Shown here: positions 5,196-13,293 of the stretch, in pieces
Layout of the letters: every line of letters starts with the position of its first letter
How positions within the stretch are numbered: position 1 is the stretch's first letter
NCBI GenBank assembly: GCA_039923855.1
Contig: JBDTBW010000041.1
Span: forward strand, 1-14,370
Direction of reading: 5' to 3'
Length of the DNA: 14,370 nt
From: 66-474 sp039923855
GTDB lineage: Bacteria; Pseudomonadota; Gammaproteobacteria; Xanthomonadales; Rhodanobacteraceae
Notes under the pieces: generated by a model
What the model saw: only the letters and a program-made list of their open reading frames with translations
Database searches by the model: none
What the model was told of the DNA's origin: nothing
Position numbers and translations under genes: made by a program

Positions 5196-5933
5196 ATGTC
5201 TGACACGGCAACGACATCACTCGTCGATCGTTTGCGTGCGCGCTTCGCAGCAGGCGTAGGCAATATCGATGTTTCGCACGGCGAGACCACGATCGAAGTG
5301 CCCGCCGCGCAATGGCGGGAAACCGCCACCGCGTTGCGCGACGAACCGCAGTTCCGATTCAGCCAATTGATCGATCTGTGCGGCGTGGATTATCTGAGCT
5401 ACGGCGAGGACGAGTGGGCGACGTCGGAAGAAGTCACTTCCGAAGGCTATTCGCGTGGTGTGGAAGGTACCGGCCCGGGCCGATTCGGCTGGGGCGACCG
5501 CCCGCGGCATCCGCAGTTCCTGCGTCGATACGCCGCGGTCGTGCATCTGTTGTCGATCGAACACAACGCGCGCCTGGCGCTGCGCTGTTTCTGTCCGGAG
5601 GATGCGCTGCCGGTGCTGCCCTCGCTCACCGGCGTGTGGCCGGTGGCCGACTGGTACGAGCGCGAAGCGTTCGATCTGTATGGCATCGTGTTCGAGGGCC
5701 ATCCGGATCTGCGCCGGATTCTTACCGACTACGGTTTCGTCGGGCATCCGTTTCGCAAGGATTTCCCGCTGATCGGCAACGTGGAAGTGCGTTACGACCC
5801 GGTTTCGCGCCGCGTGATCTATGAGCCGGTGACATCGGTGACGCCGCGCGTCACCGTCGCGCGCGTGGTGCGCGAGGATTCGCGTTACGCGACCGCGCGT
5901 GGCGAAGCGTCCGACGATTGGAAGGACAATTGA
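5196..5933 (+). CDS. nuoC: NADH:quinone oxidoreductase subunit C
   Basis: This 245-residue peripheral-arm subunit packs against NuoD and NuoI. It has the 30-kDa-subunit signature: EREAFDLYGIVFEGHPDLRRIL at about 155-176, then DYGFVGHPFRKDFPLIG to about 195. Between residues about 65 and 105 there is a Gly/Glu-rich insertion (YGEDEWATSEEV to RFGWGDRPRHP) that I recall from xanthomonad NuoC proteins. nuoC and nuoD are separate genes here, unlike the fused nuoCD of E. coli. The ATG at 5196 lies 2 bp after the nuoB stop. An earlier start at 4599 in the same frame would overlap all of nuoB and is rejected. Confidence 0.96.
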   Translation: MSDTATTSLVDRLRARFAAGVGNIDVSHGETTIEVPAAQWRETATALRDEPQFRFSQLIDLCGVDYLSYGEDEWATSEEVTSEGYSRGVEGTGPGRFGWGDRPRHPQFLRRYAAVVHLLSIEHNARLALRCFCPEDALPVLPSLTGVWPVADWYEREAFDLYGIVFEGHPDLRRILTDYGFVGHPFRKDFPLIGNVEVRYDPVSRRVIYEPVTSVTPRVTVARVVREDSRYATARGEASDDWKDN

Positions 5934-5935
5934 GC

Positions 5936-7195
5936 GTGGCGGCCGCCGAGATCCGCAACTACACGATGAACTTCGGGCCGCAGCATCCCGCCGCGCACGG
6001 CGTGCTGCGGCTGGTGATGGAGATGGATGGCGAAACCATCATCCGCGTCGATCCACATATTGGCCTGTTGCACCGCGCCACCGAAAAACTCGCCGAATCG
6101 AAACCCTACAACCAGTCGATCGGCTACATGGATCGCCTCGACTACGTATCGATGATGTGCAACGAACACGCCTACGTGCTCGCCATCGAAACGCTGATGG
6201 GTATCGCGCCGCCGGAACGCGCGCTGTGGATCCGCACGATGTTCGACGAGATCACCCGGATATTGAATCACCTGATGTGGATCGGCTCCAACGCACTCGA
6301 TCTCGGCGCGATGGCGGTGTTCCTGTACGCGTTCCGCGAGCGCGAAGAGCTGATGGACGTCTATGAGGCCGTCAGCGGCGCGCGCATGCACGCCACTTAT
6401 TATCGCCCCGGCGGCGTATTCCGCGATCTGCCAGCGTCGATGCCGCAATACAAGGAATCGCCGTGGCACAAGGGCAAGGATCTCAAACGCATGAACTCCT
6501 GGCGCGAGGGGTCGATGCTGGATTTCATCGACGCCTTCACCGCCGATTTCCCGCGTAAGGTCGACGAATACGAGGAACTGCTCACCGATAACCGCATCTG
6601 GAAACAGCGCACCGTCGGCATTGGCGTGGTGTCGCCGGACGAGGCGCTGGCGTGGGGCATGACCGGCCCGATGCTGCGCGGCTCCGGCGTCGAATGGGAT
6701 CTGCGCAAGAAGCAGCCGTATGCCAAATACGCGCATGTAGATTTTGATATTCCGGTCGGTGTCAAAGGCGATTGCTACGATCGGTATCTGGTGCGCGTGG
6801 AGGAGATGCGCCAATCCAACCGCATCATCCGTCAGTGCGTGGAATGGCTGCGCGCCAATCCGGGGCCGGTGATGCTCACCAATTACAAGGTGATCCCGCC
6901 GCGCCGCGAGGAAATGAAAGAGGACATGGAAGCCATGATCCACTGGTTCAAACTGTTCACCGAAGGCTATTGCGTGCCTGCCGGCGAAACCTATCGTGCG
7001 ATCGAAGCGCCCAAGGGCGAGTTCGGTTGCTACATGATTTCCGACGGCGCCAACAAACCGTTTCGCGTGCACCTGCGCGCGCCGGGTTTCGCGCACCTGT
7101 CCTCGATCGACGCGATCGTGAAAGGCCACATGCTGGCCGACGTGGTAGCGATGATCGGCACCTACGATCTGGTGTTCGGGGAGGTGGATCGATGA
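5936..7195 (+). CDS. nuoD: NADH:quinone oxidoreductase subunit D
   Basis: This 419-residue, 49-kDa-type subunit forms the quinone-reducing site with NuoB. GPQHPAAHG (14-22) and DRLDY (66-70) are present; His21 and Tyr70 correspond to the quinone-head-group residues His59 and Tyr108 of bovine 49-kDa subunit. The C-terminus ends with the usual DLVFGEVDR. GTG at 5936 is preferred because GGAAGGA (5920-5926) lies 9 bp upstream and the nuoC stop is 2 bp away. TTG codons at 5918 and 5930 in the same frame are possible alternatives. An orphan ATGA overlaps its stop, and then repeats begin. Confidence 0.96.
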   Translation: MAAAEIRNYTMNFGPQHPAAHGVLRLVMEMDGETIIRVDPHIGLLHRATEKLAESKPYNQSIGYMDRLDYVSMMCNEHAYVLAIETLMGIAPPERALWIRTMFDEITRILNHLMWIGSNALDLGAMAVFLYAFREREELMDVYEAVSGARMHATYYRPGGVFRDLPASMPQYKESPWHKGKDLKRMNSWREGSMLDFIDAFTADFPRKVDEYEELLTDNRIWKQRTVGIGVVSPDEALAWGMTGPMLRGSGVEWDLRKKQPYAKYAHVDFDIPVGVKGDCYDRYLVRVEEMRQSNRIIRQCVEWLRANPGPVMLTNYKVIPPRREEMKEDMEAMIHWFKLFTEGYCVPAGETYRAIEAPKGEFGCYMISDGANKPFRVHLRAPGFAHLSSIDAIVKGHMLADVVAMIGTYDLVFGEVDR

Positions 7196-7223
7196 CTTCG
7201 ATCGCCGCGCTGGCTCTGCTTTT

Positions 7224-7272
7224 CCCCTCTCCCCTCGTGGGAGAGGGGGGCGCGCAGCGCCGGGAGAGGGGA
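7224..7272. repeat. CCCTCTCCC-type palindromic repeat, copy 1
   Basis: CCCCTCTCCC (7224-7233) pairs with GGGAGAGGGG (7239-7248) around CTCGT. A third arm, CGGGAGAGGGGA (7261-7272), follows after GCGCGCAGCGC. Two related copies occur in this window, inside nuoG (11816-11952) and after nuoI (13809-13868). Such CTC-rich dyads are scattered in many high-GC proteobacterial genomes. It begins 28 bp after the nuoD stop. Confidence 0.75.
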
Positions 7273-7306
7273 ACGCGTGTGATGTCATGGCAAGATTGCC
7301 TGGGTT

Positions 7307-7353
7307 CCGCTCGCTGCCGCGAGCGGGCGACTTTTGTTTCGGCAAAAGTCGCC
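7307..7353. repeat. Two consecutive strong hairpins
   Basis: CCGCTCGC (7307-7314) pairs with GCGAGCGG (7319-7326) around TGCC. Immediately after, sharing one base, GGCGACTTTTG (7326-7336) pairs with CAAAAGTCGCC (7343-7353) around TTTCGG, with eleven perfect pairs. In the nuoD-nuoE message these would be stable structures. Neither has a T-run, so they more likely act as RNA-stability or processing elements, or are simply repeat DNA. Confidence 0.6.
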
Positions 7354-7575
7354 AAAACCATCGCGCGTGGGCATGACGGCCTTGCGACTTCCTTGTCGCT
7401 GCGGCTGCCCTGCGCTTCTCGCGTCAAGCGGGCCGGCGCGAACTCGCACATCCCTGTGCTCGGGCATGCGCGCCTTGCTCCCGCTTGGCGCTGCGATGCT
7501 CGGCGTCATGCACGGCGCTGGAAGCTCGCATCTCGACGGCCATCCTTGGCCTGCGTTGTTGCAGCGGATGCGGTT
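7354..7575. other. Remainder of the nuoD-nuoE gap, no gene
   Basis: No real gene is seen. Open frames on both strands (for example 7334-7822 + and 7285-7509 -) give Arg/Ala/Ser/His-rich sequence of the sort made by GC-rich repeat DNA. Short dyads are present, such as GGCC-ATCCTT-GGCC near 7538-7552. The base composition and the hairpins before it suggest one larger dispersed repeat rather than a decayed gene. Confidence 0.4.
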
Positions 7576-7586
7576 GGAGAACGGCC

Positions 7587-8114
7587 GTGAGAGCCACCGG
7601 CAATTTCGACAAGGTCAAGAATGTCGATCCGCTGGTCGCGTTGAACGACGCGACGCGCGCGCAGATCGATCACTGGATCGCCAAGTTTCCGCCGGATCGC
7701 AAACGCTCGGCGGTGATCCAGGGCCTGATGGCCGCGCAGGAGCAGAATGGCGGTTGGTTGACCGACGAGTTGATCGCTGCGGTGGCGAAGTACTTGGAGA
7801 TTCCGCCGGTGTGGGCGTATGAAGTCGCGACGTTCTACTCGATGTACGCGCTGGAGCCGGTCGGCCGCCACAACGTGGCGATCTGCACCAATATCTCGTG
7901 CTGGTTGCGCGGTGGCGAAGACATCGTGCGTCACTGCGAAAGGAAACTCGGCATCAAACTCGGCGAAAGTACCGCCGACGGCCGCGTGTATCTAAAAATG
8001 GAAGAGGAATGTCTGGCCGCGTGTTGCGGCGCGCCGATGATGATGGTGGACGAGCATTACCACGAGAACCTCACCGTCGAGAAAGTGGACGAGATTCTGC
8101 ATGGATTGAAATAG
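7587..8114 (+). CDS. nuoE: NADH:quinone oxidoreductase subunit E (cluster N1a)
   Basis: This 175-residue, 24-kDa-type subunit of the NADH-oxidising module has a thioredoxin-like fold and binds [2Fe-2S] cluster N1a. Ligands are Cys100 and Cys105 (CTNISC) and Cys142 and Cys146 (CLAACCGAP). GTG at 7587 is chosen because GGAGA (7576-7580) lies 6 bp upstream and translation gives VRATGNFDKVKNVDP, the usual start. An ATG at 7485 in the same frame would add 34 Cys/Arg-rich residues from repeat DNA and is rejected. The gene is separated from nuoD by a 391-bp repeat-filled gap, so its translation is not coupled to nuoD. Confidence 0.95.
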   Translation: MRATGNFDKVKNVDPLVALNDATRAQIDHWIAKFPPDRKRSAVIQGLMAAQEQNGGWLTDELIAAVAKYLEIPPVWAYEVATFYSMYALEPVGRHNVAICTNISCWLRGGEDIVRHCERKLGIKLGESTADGRVYLKMEEECLAACCGAPMMMVDEHYHENLTVEKVDEILHGLK

Positions 8115-8135
8115 GATGGAGCGCTGCAAAGCAAT

Positions 8136-8218
8136 CGTCATCCCCGCGCAGGCGGGGATCCAGTGTCGTTCGATGCGCGTACAAAAGGCGCTGGATTCCC
8201 GCTTGCGCGGGAATGACA
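8136..8218. repeat. GTCATCCCCGC...GCGGGAATGAC palindromic repeat
   Basis: The left half starts GTCATCCCCGCGCAGG (8137) and ends GGATCCAG (8163). The right half starts CTGGATTCCCGC (8191) and ends GGGAATGAC (8217). The halves are inverted copies of each other, and each also folds on itself (CCCCGC/GCGGGG and TTCCCGC/GCGGGAA). This is a very common dispersed repeat type in proteobacteria. It fills most of the 145-bp nuoE-nuoF gap. Confidence 0.8.
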
Positions 8219-8259
8219 ACACGTTTTATTGATGTCATCAGGAATCGAATGGATCAGTT

Positions 8260-9564
8260 ATGGCAGTCGGCGCAATGCCACAGCAACACGAAGTCGTCTA
8301 CAACACGCTGCAATTCGAGCAGCCGTGGACGCTTGCCAATTACCGCAAGCTGGAAGGCTGGAAGGCGTGGGAGAAGATCCTTGCCGGGAAGCCCGATCCC
8401 GCGACGATCGTCGACGAACTGAAAAAGAGTGCGCTGCGCGGGCGCGGCGGCGCGGGTTTCCCGACCGGCATGAAATGGTCGTTCATGCCGCGCTCCGCTC
8501 CCGGACAAAAGTACATCCTTTGCAATTCCGATGAATCGGAACCTGGCACCTGCAAGGATCGCGACATTCTCCGCTTCAATCCGCACGCGGTACTGGAAGG
8601 TATGGCGATCGCGTGTTACGCCACGGGTTCGACCGTCGGCTACAACTATTTGCGTGGCGAATTCCATCACGAACCCTTCGAGCGGATGGAACAGGCGCTG
8701 CGCGAGGCGCGCGAAGCCGGGCTGCTCGGGAAAAATCTCAACGGTTCCGGCATCGACGTCGAGATACACAATGTACTCGGCGCCGGCGCTTACATCTGCG
8801 GCGAGGAAACCGCGCTGATGGAATCGCTGGAGGGCAAGAAGGGCCAGCCGCGTTTCAAGCCGCCATTTCCGGCCAACTTCGGTTTGTACGGCAAGCCGAC
8901 CACGATCAACAACACCGAGACGTTCGCCTCCGCGCCGGCGATTCTGCGGCGCGGCGCGGATTGGTTCCTGAATCTGGGCAAGCCCAACAACGGCGGCCCG
9001 AAAATCTTTTCCGTGTCCGGCCATGTCGAGAAGCCGGGCAATTTCGAGATCCCGCTCGGCACGCCGTTTCCGGAATTGCTGCAGATGGCCGGCGGCGTGC
9101 GCAACGGCCACACGTTGAAGGGCGTGATCCCCGGCGGCTCGTCGATGCCGGTGCTGCCGGCTCAGACGATGATGAATGTGACGATGGATTACGACGCGCT
9201 CGGCAAAGCCGGCTCGGGCCTGGGCTCCGGCGCGGTGATCGTGATGGACGAGACCACGTGCATGGTGCGCGCCTGCACCCGGATCGCGCGTTTCTATTAC
9301 GCTGAATCCTGCGGCCAATGCACGCCGTGCCGCGAAGGCACCGGCTGGATGTACCGCGTGCTGCTGCGCATCACGCAAGGCAAGGGAACGATGGAGGATT
9401 TGCATCGCCTGAAAGCCGTCGCCGGACAGATCGAAGGCCACACCATTTGCGCGTTTGGCGAAGCCGCCGCGTGGCCGGTGCAGGGTTTCCTGCGCCATTA
9501 CTGGAACGAGTTCGCCTATTTTGTCGAGCACGGACGTTCGATGGTGGACGAAAATTGGGGGTGA
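8260..9564 (+). CDS. nuoF: NADH:quinone oxidoreductase subunit F (NADH, FMN, N3)
   Basis: This 434-residue, 51-kDa-type subunit oxidises NADH through FMN and passes electrons to cluster N3. The nucleotide-binding motif GRGGAGFPTGMKWSF starts at 61, and a second, GAGAYICGEETALMESLEGK, lies at 174-193. The [4Fe-4S] ligands are Cys351, Cys354 and Cys357 (ESCGQCTPCREG) and Cys397 (HTICAFG). Length is normal. The ATG at 8260 has a weak GGAT 5 bp upstream; an in-frame ATG at 8275 is possible and would drop five residues. It is preceded and followed by repeat-filled gaps. Confidence 0.96.
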   Translation: MAVGAMPQQHEVVYNTLQFEQPWTLANYRKLEGWKAWEKILAGKPDPATIVDELKKSALRGRGGAGFPTGMKWSFMPRSAPGQKYILCNSDESEPGTCKDRDILRFNPHAVLEGMAIACYATGSTVGYNYLRGEFHHEPFERMEQALREAREAGLLGKNLNGSGIDVEIHNVLGAGAYICGEETALMESLEGKKGQPRFKPPFPANFGLYGKPTTINNTETFASAPAILRRGADWFLNLGKPNNGGPKIFSVSGHVEKPGNFEIPLGTPFPELLQMAGGVRNGHTLKGVIPGGSSMPVLPAQTMMNVTMDYDALGKAGSGLGSGAVIVMDETTCMVRACTRIARFYYAESCGQCTPCREGTGWMYRVLLRITQGKGTMEDLHRLKAVAGQIEGHTICAFGEAAAWPVQGFLRHYWNEFAYFVEHGRSMVDENWG

Positions 9565-9596
9565 CGGCGTGAAACAAACACCCCAAAACAACGATA

Positions 9597-9666
9597 GTCC
9601 GCAAATGAACGCGAATGAACGCCAATCTTTTGTTCTTCATTTGCGTTATGTGCGTTCATTGTGGAC
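9597..9666. repeat. Imperfect palindrome built of AATGAACGC-like ten-base units
   Basis: GTCCGCAAATGAACGC (9597-9612) is mirrored by GCGTTCATTGTGGAC (9652-9666), with one base fewer in the right arm. The interior is a run of ten-base units (GCAAATGAAC, GCGAATGAAC, then TTCATTTGCG in inverse orientation). Repeats of this general look occur between genes in various bacteria. It lies in the nuoF-nuoG gap, 32 bp after the nuoF stop. Confidence 0.65.
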
Positions 9667-9683
9667 GGATGGCCTTGCTCTTG

Positions 9684-9715
9684 CTCGTCATTCCGGCGCC
9701 AGCCGGGATGACGAG
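9684..9715. repeat. CGTCATTCCGGC hairpin against the nuoG ribosome-binding site
   Basis: CTCGTCATTCCGGC (9684-9697) pairs with GCCGGGATGACGAG (9702-9715) around GCCA, with 13 of 14 positions complementary. It is a shortened relative of the GTCAT repeat at 8136-8218. Its right arm ends 2 bp before the G-rich nuoG ribosome-binding site (9718-9723), so folding of the RNA could influence nuoG translation. Confidence 0.7.
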
Positions 9716-9732
9716 ATGGGGGGAATCGTGGC

Positions 9733-12255
9733 GTGAGCGCCCAACCCAAAAACCACGCGCCGCCGGAGTTGGTCGAAATCGAGATCGACGGCAAGCCGTG
9801 CAAGGCGCCGAAGGGTTCGATGATCATCCAGGCCGCGGACGCGGCCGGTATTCCGATTCCGCGTTTTTGCTATCACAAGAAACTGGCGATCGCGGCGAAC
9901 TGCCGCCAGTGCCTGATCGAAGTCGAGAAGATGGGCAAACCGGCGCCTGCCTGCGCCACGCCGATCGCGCCGGGCATGAAAATCTTCACGCGTTCCGACA
10001 AGGCTTTGCGCGCGCAACGCAGCGTGATGGAGTTCCTGTTGATCAATCATCCGCTGGATTGCCCGATCTGCGATCAGGGCGGCGAATGCGAATTGCAGGA
10101 TGTTTCGCTCGGCTATGGGCGCTCGGTGTCGCGATTCGCCGAGCGCAAGCGCAGCGTGGCGGACGAGGATATCGGCCCGTTGATCGCGACCGACATGACC
10201 CGTTGCATCCAGTGCACGCGGTGCGTGCGTTTCCTGGGCGAAGTCGCGGGCACGTATGAATTGGGCAGCATGGGCCGCGGCGAAAATCTGGAGATCGGCA
10301 CCTACATCGGCAAGTCGATCGCCAGCGAACTGTCGGGCAACATCATCGACGTCTGCCCGGTCGGCGCGTTGACCAGCAAGCCATTCCGCTTCAAGGCGCG
10401 CGCGTGGGAACTGATCGCGAAACCTTCGATCGGTTACCACGATGCGCTGGGCTCGAACCTGTGGCTGCACACGCGCCGCGGCGAAGTGTTGCGCACGGTG
10501 CCGCGCGAGAACGAAGCGATCAACGAATGCTGGTTGTCCGATCGCGACCGCTGCAGCCACGAAGGTTTGTACGCGGACGATCGCGCGTTGCAACCGATGA
10601 TCCGCAAGCACGGCGATTTGATCGAAGTCGAATGGCAGGAGGCGATCGCGTTCGTCGCCGAAGAGTTGAAAAAAGCCGGCGGGGACATCGGCGCGCTGGT
10701 CGCGCCACTCGCGTCCTGCGAGGAAGGCCACCTGCTCGCCGCGTTGATGCGGGGCTTGAGCAGCGATGCGATCGACCATCGGCTGCGCATGCAGGATTTC
10801 GCCGATGGTGGTCCGGAGGGCTCCATTCTTGAACTACCCGCCGCGCAACTTGAACACGTCGGCGCCGCGCTGCTGATCGGCTGCGATCTGCGTCGCGAAG
10901 TGCCATTGCTCAACCACCGCTTGCGTCAGGCGAGCAAGCGCGGCGCGAAAGTTTACGCGATCAATCCCGCGCATTTCGATTTCAATTATCCGCTGGCCGG
11001 CGAGACCGTGGTTCCGCCGCAGTCGATGGTCGATGCATTATTGGGGTTGGCCAAAGCCTTGCAAATTTCCAGCGGTGAACGCGATCTCGACGACGCCATC
11101 GATGCCGCAGAGGTCGACGATCATGCGCTGGCTGCGGCGGAGGCGGTGAAGAGCGCGTCATCTTCCGTGGTGATTTTCGGCCACGCCGCCGCGCAGCATC
11201 CGCAGGCATCGCAATTGCGCGCGCTATCGAAACTGATTGCGAAAGTCGCGGGTTGCGCGTTCGACGAAATCCCCGATGGCGCCAACGCCATCGGACTCGC
11301 GCGTGTCGGCGCGCAGCCGAGGTCGAATGGTCGCGATGCCGCGACGATGCTGGCGGAGCCACCGAAAAATCTGATCGTGTATCACGCCGGATCCCAAGAC
11401 ACCTTCGCGCCGTCGCTGTTCGACAAGGCGCGCAGCGATGCGGCGTTTTGCGTGTACATCGGCGCCTACGCCTGCAATGGCGTGCGCCGCACCGCGCATG
11501 CGGTGCTGCCGATTGGCCTGCCGCCTGAAATCGACGGCACCTATATCAATCTGGATGGCATGGCGCAGCAGGTTGCCGCCGGCGCCAAATTGCCAGGCGA
11601 TGCGCGGCCGGGTTGGCGGGTGCTTCGCGCGCTGGGTGGCGCGTTGGGATTGCCCGGGTTCGATTTCACCGAGTTGTCCGAATTGCGTGCGCTGCTTTCC
11701 CTTACCCCGCGTGCGGGCGAAAACGTCTCGGCGCGCTCACTGCAGGGCCACGCACAGACCAAACCGGATTGGAAGCGCACGCCGCTGGGTACATCGGTAA
11801 TCGGCGTTGATGCTCTTTCCCCTCTCCCTCCGGGAGAGGGTCGAAGTCGCCGACAGGCGACTGAGGGAAGGGCGGGCGAGGGTACGGAGGGATCGAAGCG
11901 TGACGATCTGCGCCGAACTCTCACCCCAACCCCTCTCTCAAGGGGAGAGGGGCCTATATTGATCCGCCTTGCCACCGTGCCGATCTATCGCAGCGATTCG
12001 GTATTGCGTCGTGCGCCGGCATTGCAGGCGCATCCGCTGAATCGCGCGCCGGCGTTGCGTGTGTGCGCGGACGATGCGGCGATGCTCGGTTTGATCGATG
12101 GCGGCAAAGCCGCTGTCAACGGCGTGAACTTGCCCGTTGTCGTCGACGCTGCCGTGCCGCGCGGTTGTGCCTGGATCGAAGCCGGTCATGGGGCGACCAA
12201 ATCCTTGCCGCCATATGGCGCGGTGTTGACCATCGCGAAGGCACGGACGGCATGA
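9733..12255 (+). CDS. nuoG: NADH:quinone oxidoreductase subunit G, with in-frame repeat insert
   Basis: This 840-residue iron-sulfur subunit relays electrons from NuoF. The N-terminal ferredoxin domain has Cys46, Cys57, Cys60 and Cys74 (cluster N1b). Next are His106, Cys110, Cys113 and Cys119 (N5), then Cys158, Cys161, Cys164 and Cys208 (N4). The extra N7 cysteine motif of E. coli NuoG is not seen. A molybdopterin-oxidoreductase-like domain follows. Residues about 694-742 are encoded by a palindromic repeat and separate VIGVDAL from LIRLATVPIYRSD, which otherwise read as continuous family sequence. GTG at 9733 is chosen from GGGGGG (9718-9723) and the family N-terminus. The stop overlaps the nuoH ATG (ATGA). 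Confidence 0.94.
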   Translation: MSAQPKNHAPPELVEIEIDGKPCKAPKGSMIIQAADAAGIPIPRFCYHKKLAIAANCRQCLIEVEKMGKPAPACATPIAPGMKIFTRSDKALRAQRSVMEFLLINHPLDCPICDQGGECELQDVSLGYGRSVSRFAERKRSVADEDIGPLIATDMTRCIQCTRCVRFLGEVAGTYELGSMGRGENLEIGTYIGKSIASELSGNIIDVCPVGALTSKPFRFKARAWELIAKPSIGYHDALGSNLWLHTRRGEVLRTVPRENEAINECWLSDRDRCSHEGLYADDRALQPMIRKHGDLIEVEWQEAIAFVAEELKKAGGDIGALVAPLASCEEGHLLAALMRGLSSDAIDHRLRMQDFADGGPEGSILELPAAQLEHVGAALLIGCDLRREVPLLNHRLRQASKRGAKVYAINPAHFDFNYPLAGETVVPPQSMVDALLGLAKALQISSGERDLDDAIDAAEVDDHALAAAEAVKSASSSVVIFGHAAAQHPQASQLRALSKLIAKVAGCAFDEIPDGANAIGLARVGAQPRSNGRDAATMLAEPPKNLIVYHAGSQDTFAPSLFDKARSDAAFCVYIGAYACNGVRRTAHAVLPIGLPPEIDGTYINLDGMAQQVAAGAKLPGDARPGWRVLRALGGALGLPGFDFTELSELRALLSLTPRAGENVSARSLQGHAQTKPDWKRTPLGTSVIGVDALSPLPPGEGRSRRQATEGRAGEGTEGSKRDDLRRTLTPTPLSRGEGPILIRLATVPIYRSDSVLRRAPALQAHPLNRAPALRVCADDAAMLGLIDGGKAAVNGVNLPVVVDAAVPRGCAWIEAGHGATKSLPPYGAVLTIAKARTA
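11816..11952. repeat. CCCTCTCCC-type repeat inside nuoG, copy 2
   Basis: Three hairpins lie in a row: CCCTCTCCC/GGGAGAGGG (11820-11828, 11832-11840), AGTCGCC-GACA-GGCGACT (11845-11862) and CCCCTCTC/GAGAGGGG (11930-11937, 11945-11952). The outer two are the same CTC-rich family found after nuoD and nuoI. The nuoG frame runs through the whole insert without a stop, giving a Gly/Glu/Arg/Pro-rich segment (SPLPPGEGRSRRQ... to TPTPLSRGEGPI). TTGAT flanks both sides (11807-11811 and 11959-11963), a possible short target duplication. Confidence 0.8.
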
Positions 12256-13280
12256 CCACGCATTCCGACTTCGTAATGCTCCTGATAACGCTCGGCAAAA
12301 TCCTGCTGATCGCGGTGCCGTTGATCGTCACCGTGGCGATGTACGTGTGGTGGGAGCGCAAGGTGATCGGCTGGATGCATGTACGCATCGGGCCGAACAA
12401 GATCGGCCCGTTCGGCATGCTGCAGGCGTTCGCCGACGTGTTCAAACTGCTCATGAAAGAAGTCATCGCGCCGACCAACGCCAACCGCTTTCTGTTTTTT
12501 CTGGCGCCGATGCTGGCGCTGATCCCGGCACTGGCGGTCTGGGCGGTGGTGCCGTTCGATCAAGGCGTGGCGCTGGCGAATATCAACGCCGGTTTGTTGT
12601 ATCTGCTGGCGATGACGTCCCTGGGCGTGTACGGCATCATTATCGCGGGCTGGGCCTCGAATTCGCGCTACGCATTGCTGGGCGCGATGCGTTCGGCGGC
12701 GCAAGTGATCTCCTATGAGATCGCGATGGGCATGGCGCTGGTGTGTGTGCTGATCCTGTCGGGAAGTTTGAACCTCACCGCTATAGTGATTGCGCAGGCC
12801 GGCGGCAAGGGACTGTTCGATTGGTTCTGGCTGCCGCTGCTGCCGATGTTCCTGATCTATTTCATCTCCGGCGTGGCGGAAACCAATCGCGCGCCGTTCG
12901 ACATGGCCGAAGGCGAATCGGAAATCGTCGCGGGATTCCACGTCGAGTATTCGGGATCGGCGTTCGCGATTTTCTTTCTCGCCGAATACGCCAACATGAT
13001 CCTGGTGTCGTTCCTGGCGCCGATCCTGTTCCTCGGCGGTTGGCTGAGCCCGTTCCAGGGCTGGCACCTGGGCTGGCTGTCCGTGCCGGGCTGGTGGTGG
13101 TTGGCGATCAAGGTTTTCGTGTTCGCCACCGCGTTCCTGTGGTTCCGCGCGACCTTTCCGCGCTACCGCTACGACCAGATCATGCGGCTGGGCTGGAAGG
13201 TGTTCATCCCGATCTCGATCGTGTGGATTTTCGTGGCCGGATGCCTCAAGTATTTTGGCTTGGTCACGATCGGTGGATAA
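12252..13280 (+). CDS. nuoH: NADH:quinone oxidoreductase subunit H
   Basis: This 342-residue integral membrane subunit joins the peripheral and membrane arms and forms part of the quinone chamber. About eight hydrophobic segments are visible. Family signatures are ERKVIGWMHVRIGPNKIGPFG (about 36-56), the following LQAFADVFKLLMKE, and AETNRAPFDMAEGESEIVAGF in the quinone-facing loop (about 214-234). The ATG at 12252 overlaps the nuoG stop by four bases. A longer open frame from 12063 in this frame lies within nuoG and is rejected. Confidence 0.96.
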   Translation: MTTHSDFVMLLITLGKILLIAVPLIVTVAMYVWWERKVIGWMHVRIGPNKIGPFGMLQAFADVFKLLMKEVIAPTNANRFLFFLAPMLALIPALAVWAVVPFDQGVALANINAGLLYLLAMTSLGVYGIIIAGWASNSRYALLGAMRSAAQVISYEIAMGMALVCVLILSGSLNLTAIVIAQAGGKGLFDWFWLPLLPMFLIYFISGVAETNRAPFDMAEGESEIVAGFHVEYSGSAFAIFFLAEYANMILVSFLAPILFLGGWLSPFQGWHLGWLSVPGWWWLAIKVFVFATAFLWFRATFPRYRYDQIMRLGWKVFIPISIVWIFVAGCLKYFGLVTIGG

Positions 13281-13293
13281 GCGGACAAACCCC

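Noticed and set aside
5885..7345. 486-codon open frame on the minus strand opposite nuoD
   Set aside because: It is a shadow of nuoD in GC-rich DNA; its protein is His/Arg-rich and unlike any family, while nuoD is certain. The same applies to 8254-9591, 9688-10779 and 12186-13295.
7334..7822. 162-codon frame starting in the nuoD-nuoE gap
   Set aside because: It is repeat-derived at its start and then runs out of frame through nuoE; the peptide is Arg/Gly/Ala-rich without domain features.
11812..11958. Frameshift or pseudogene in nuoG
   Set aside because: The insert holds no stop, and conserved NuoG sequence continues in the same frame to a normal stop that overlaps nuoH, so the gene reads as intact.
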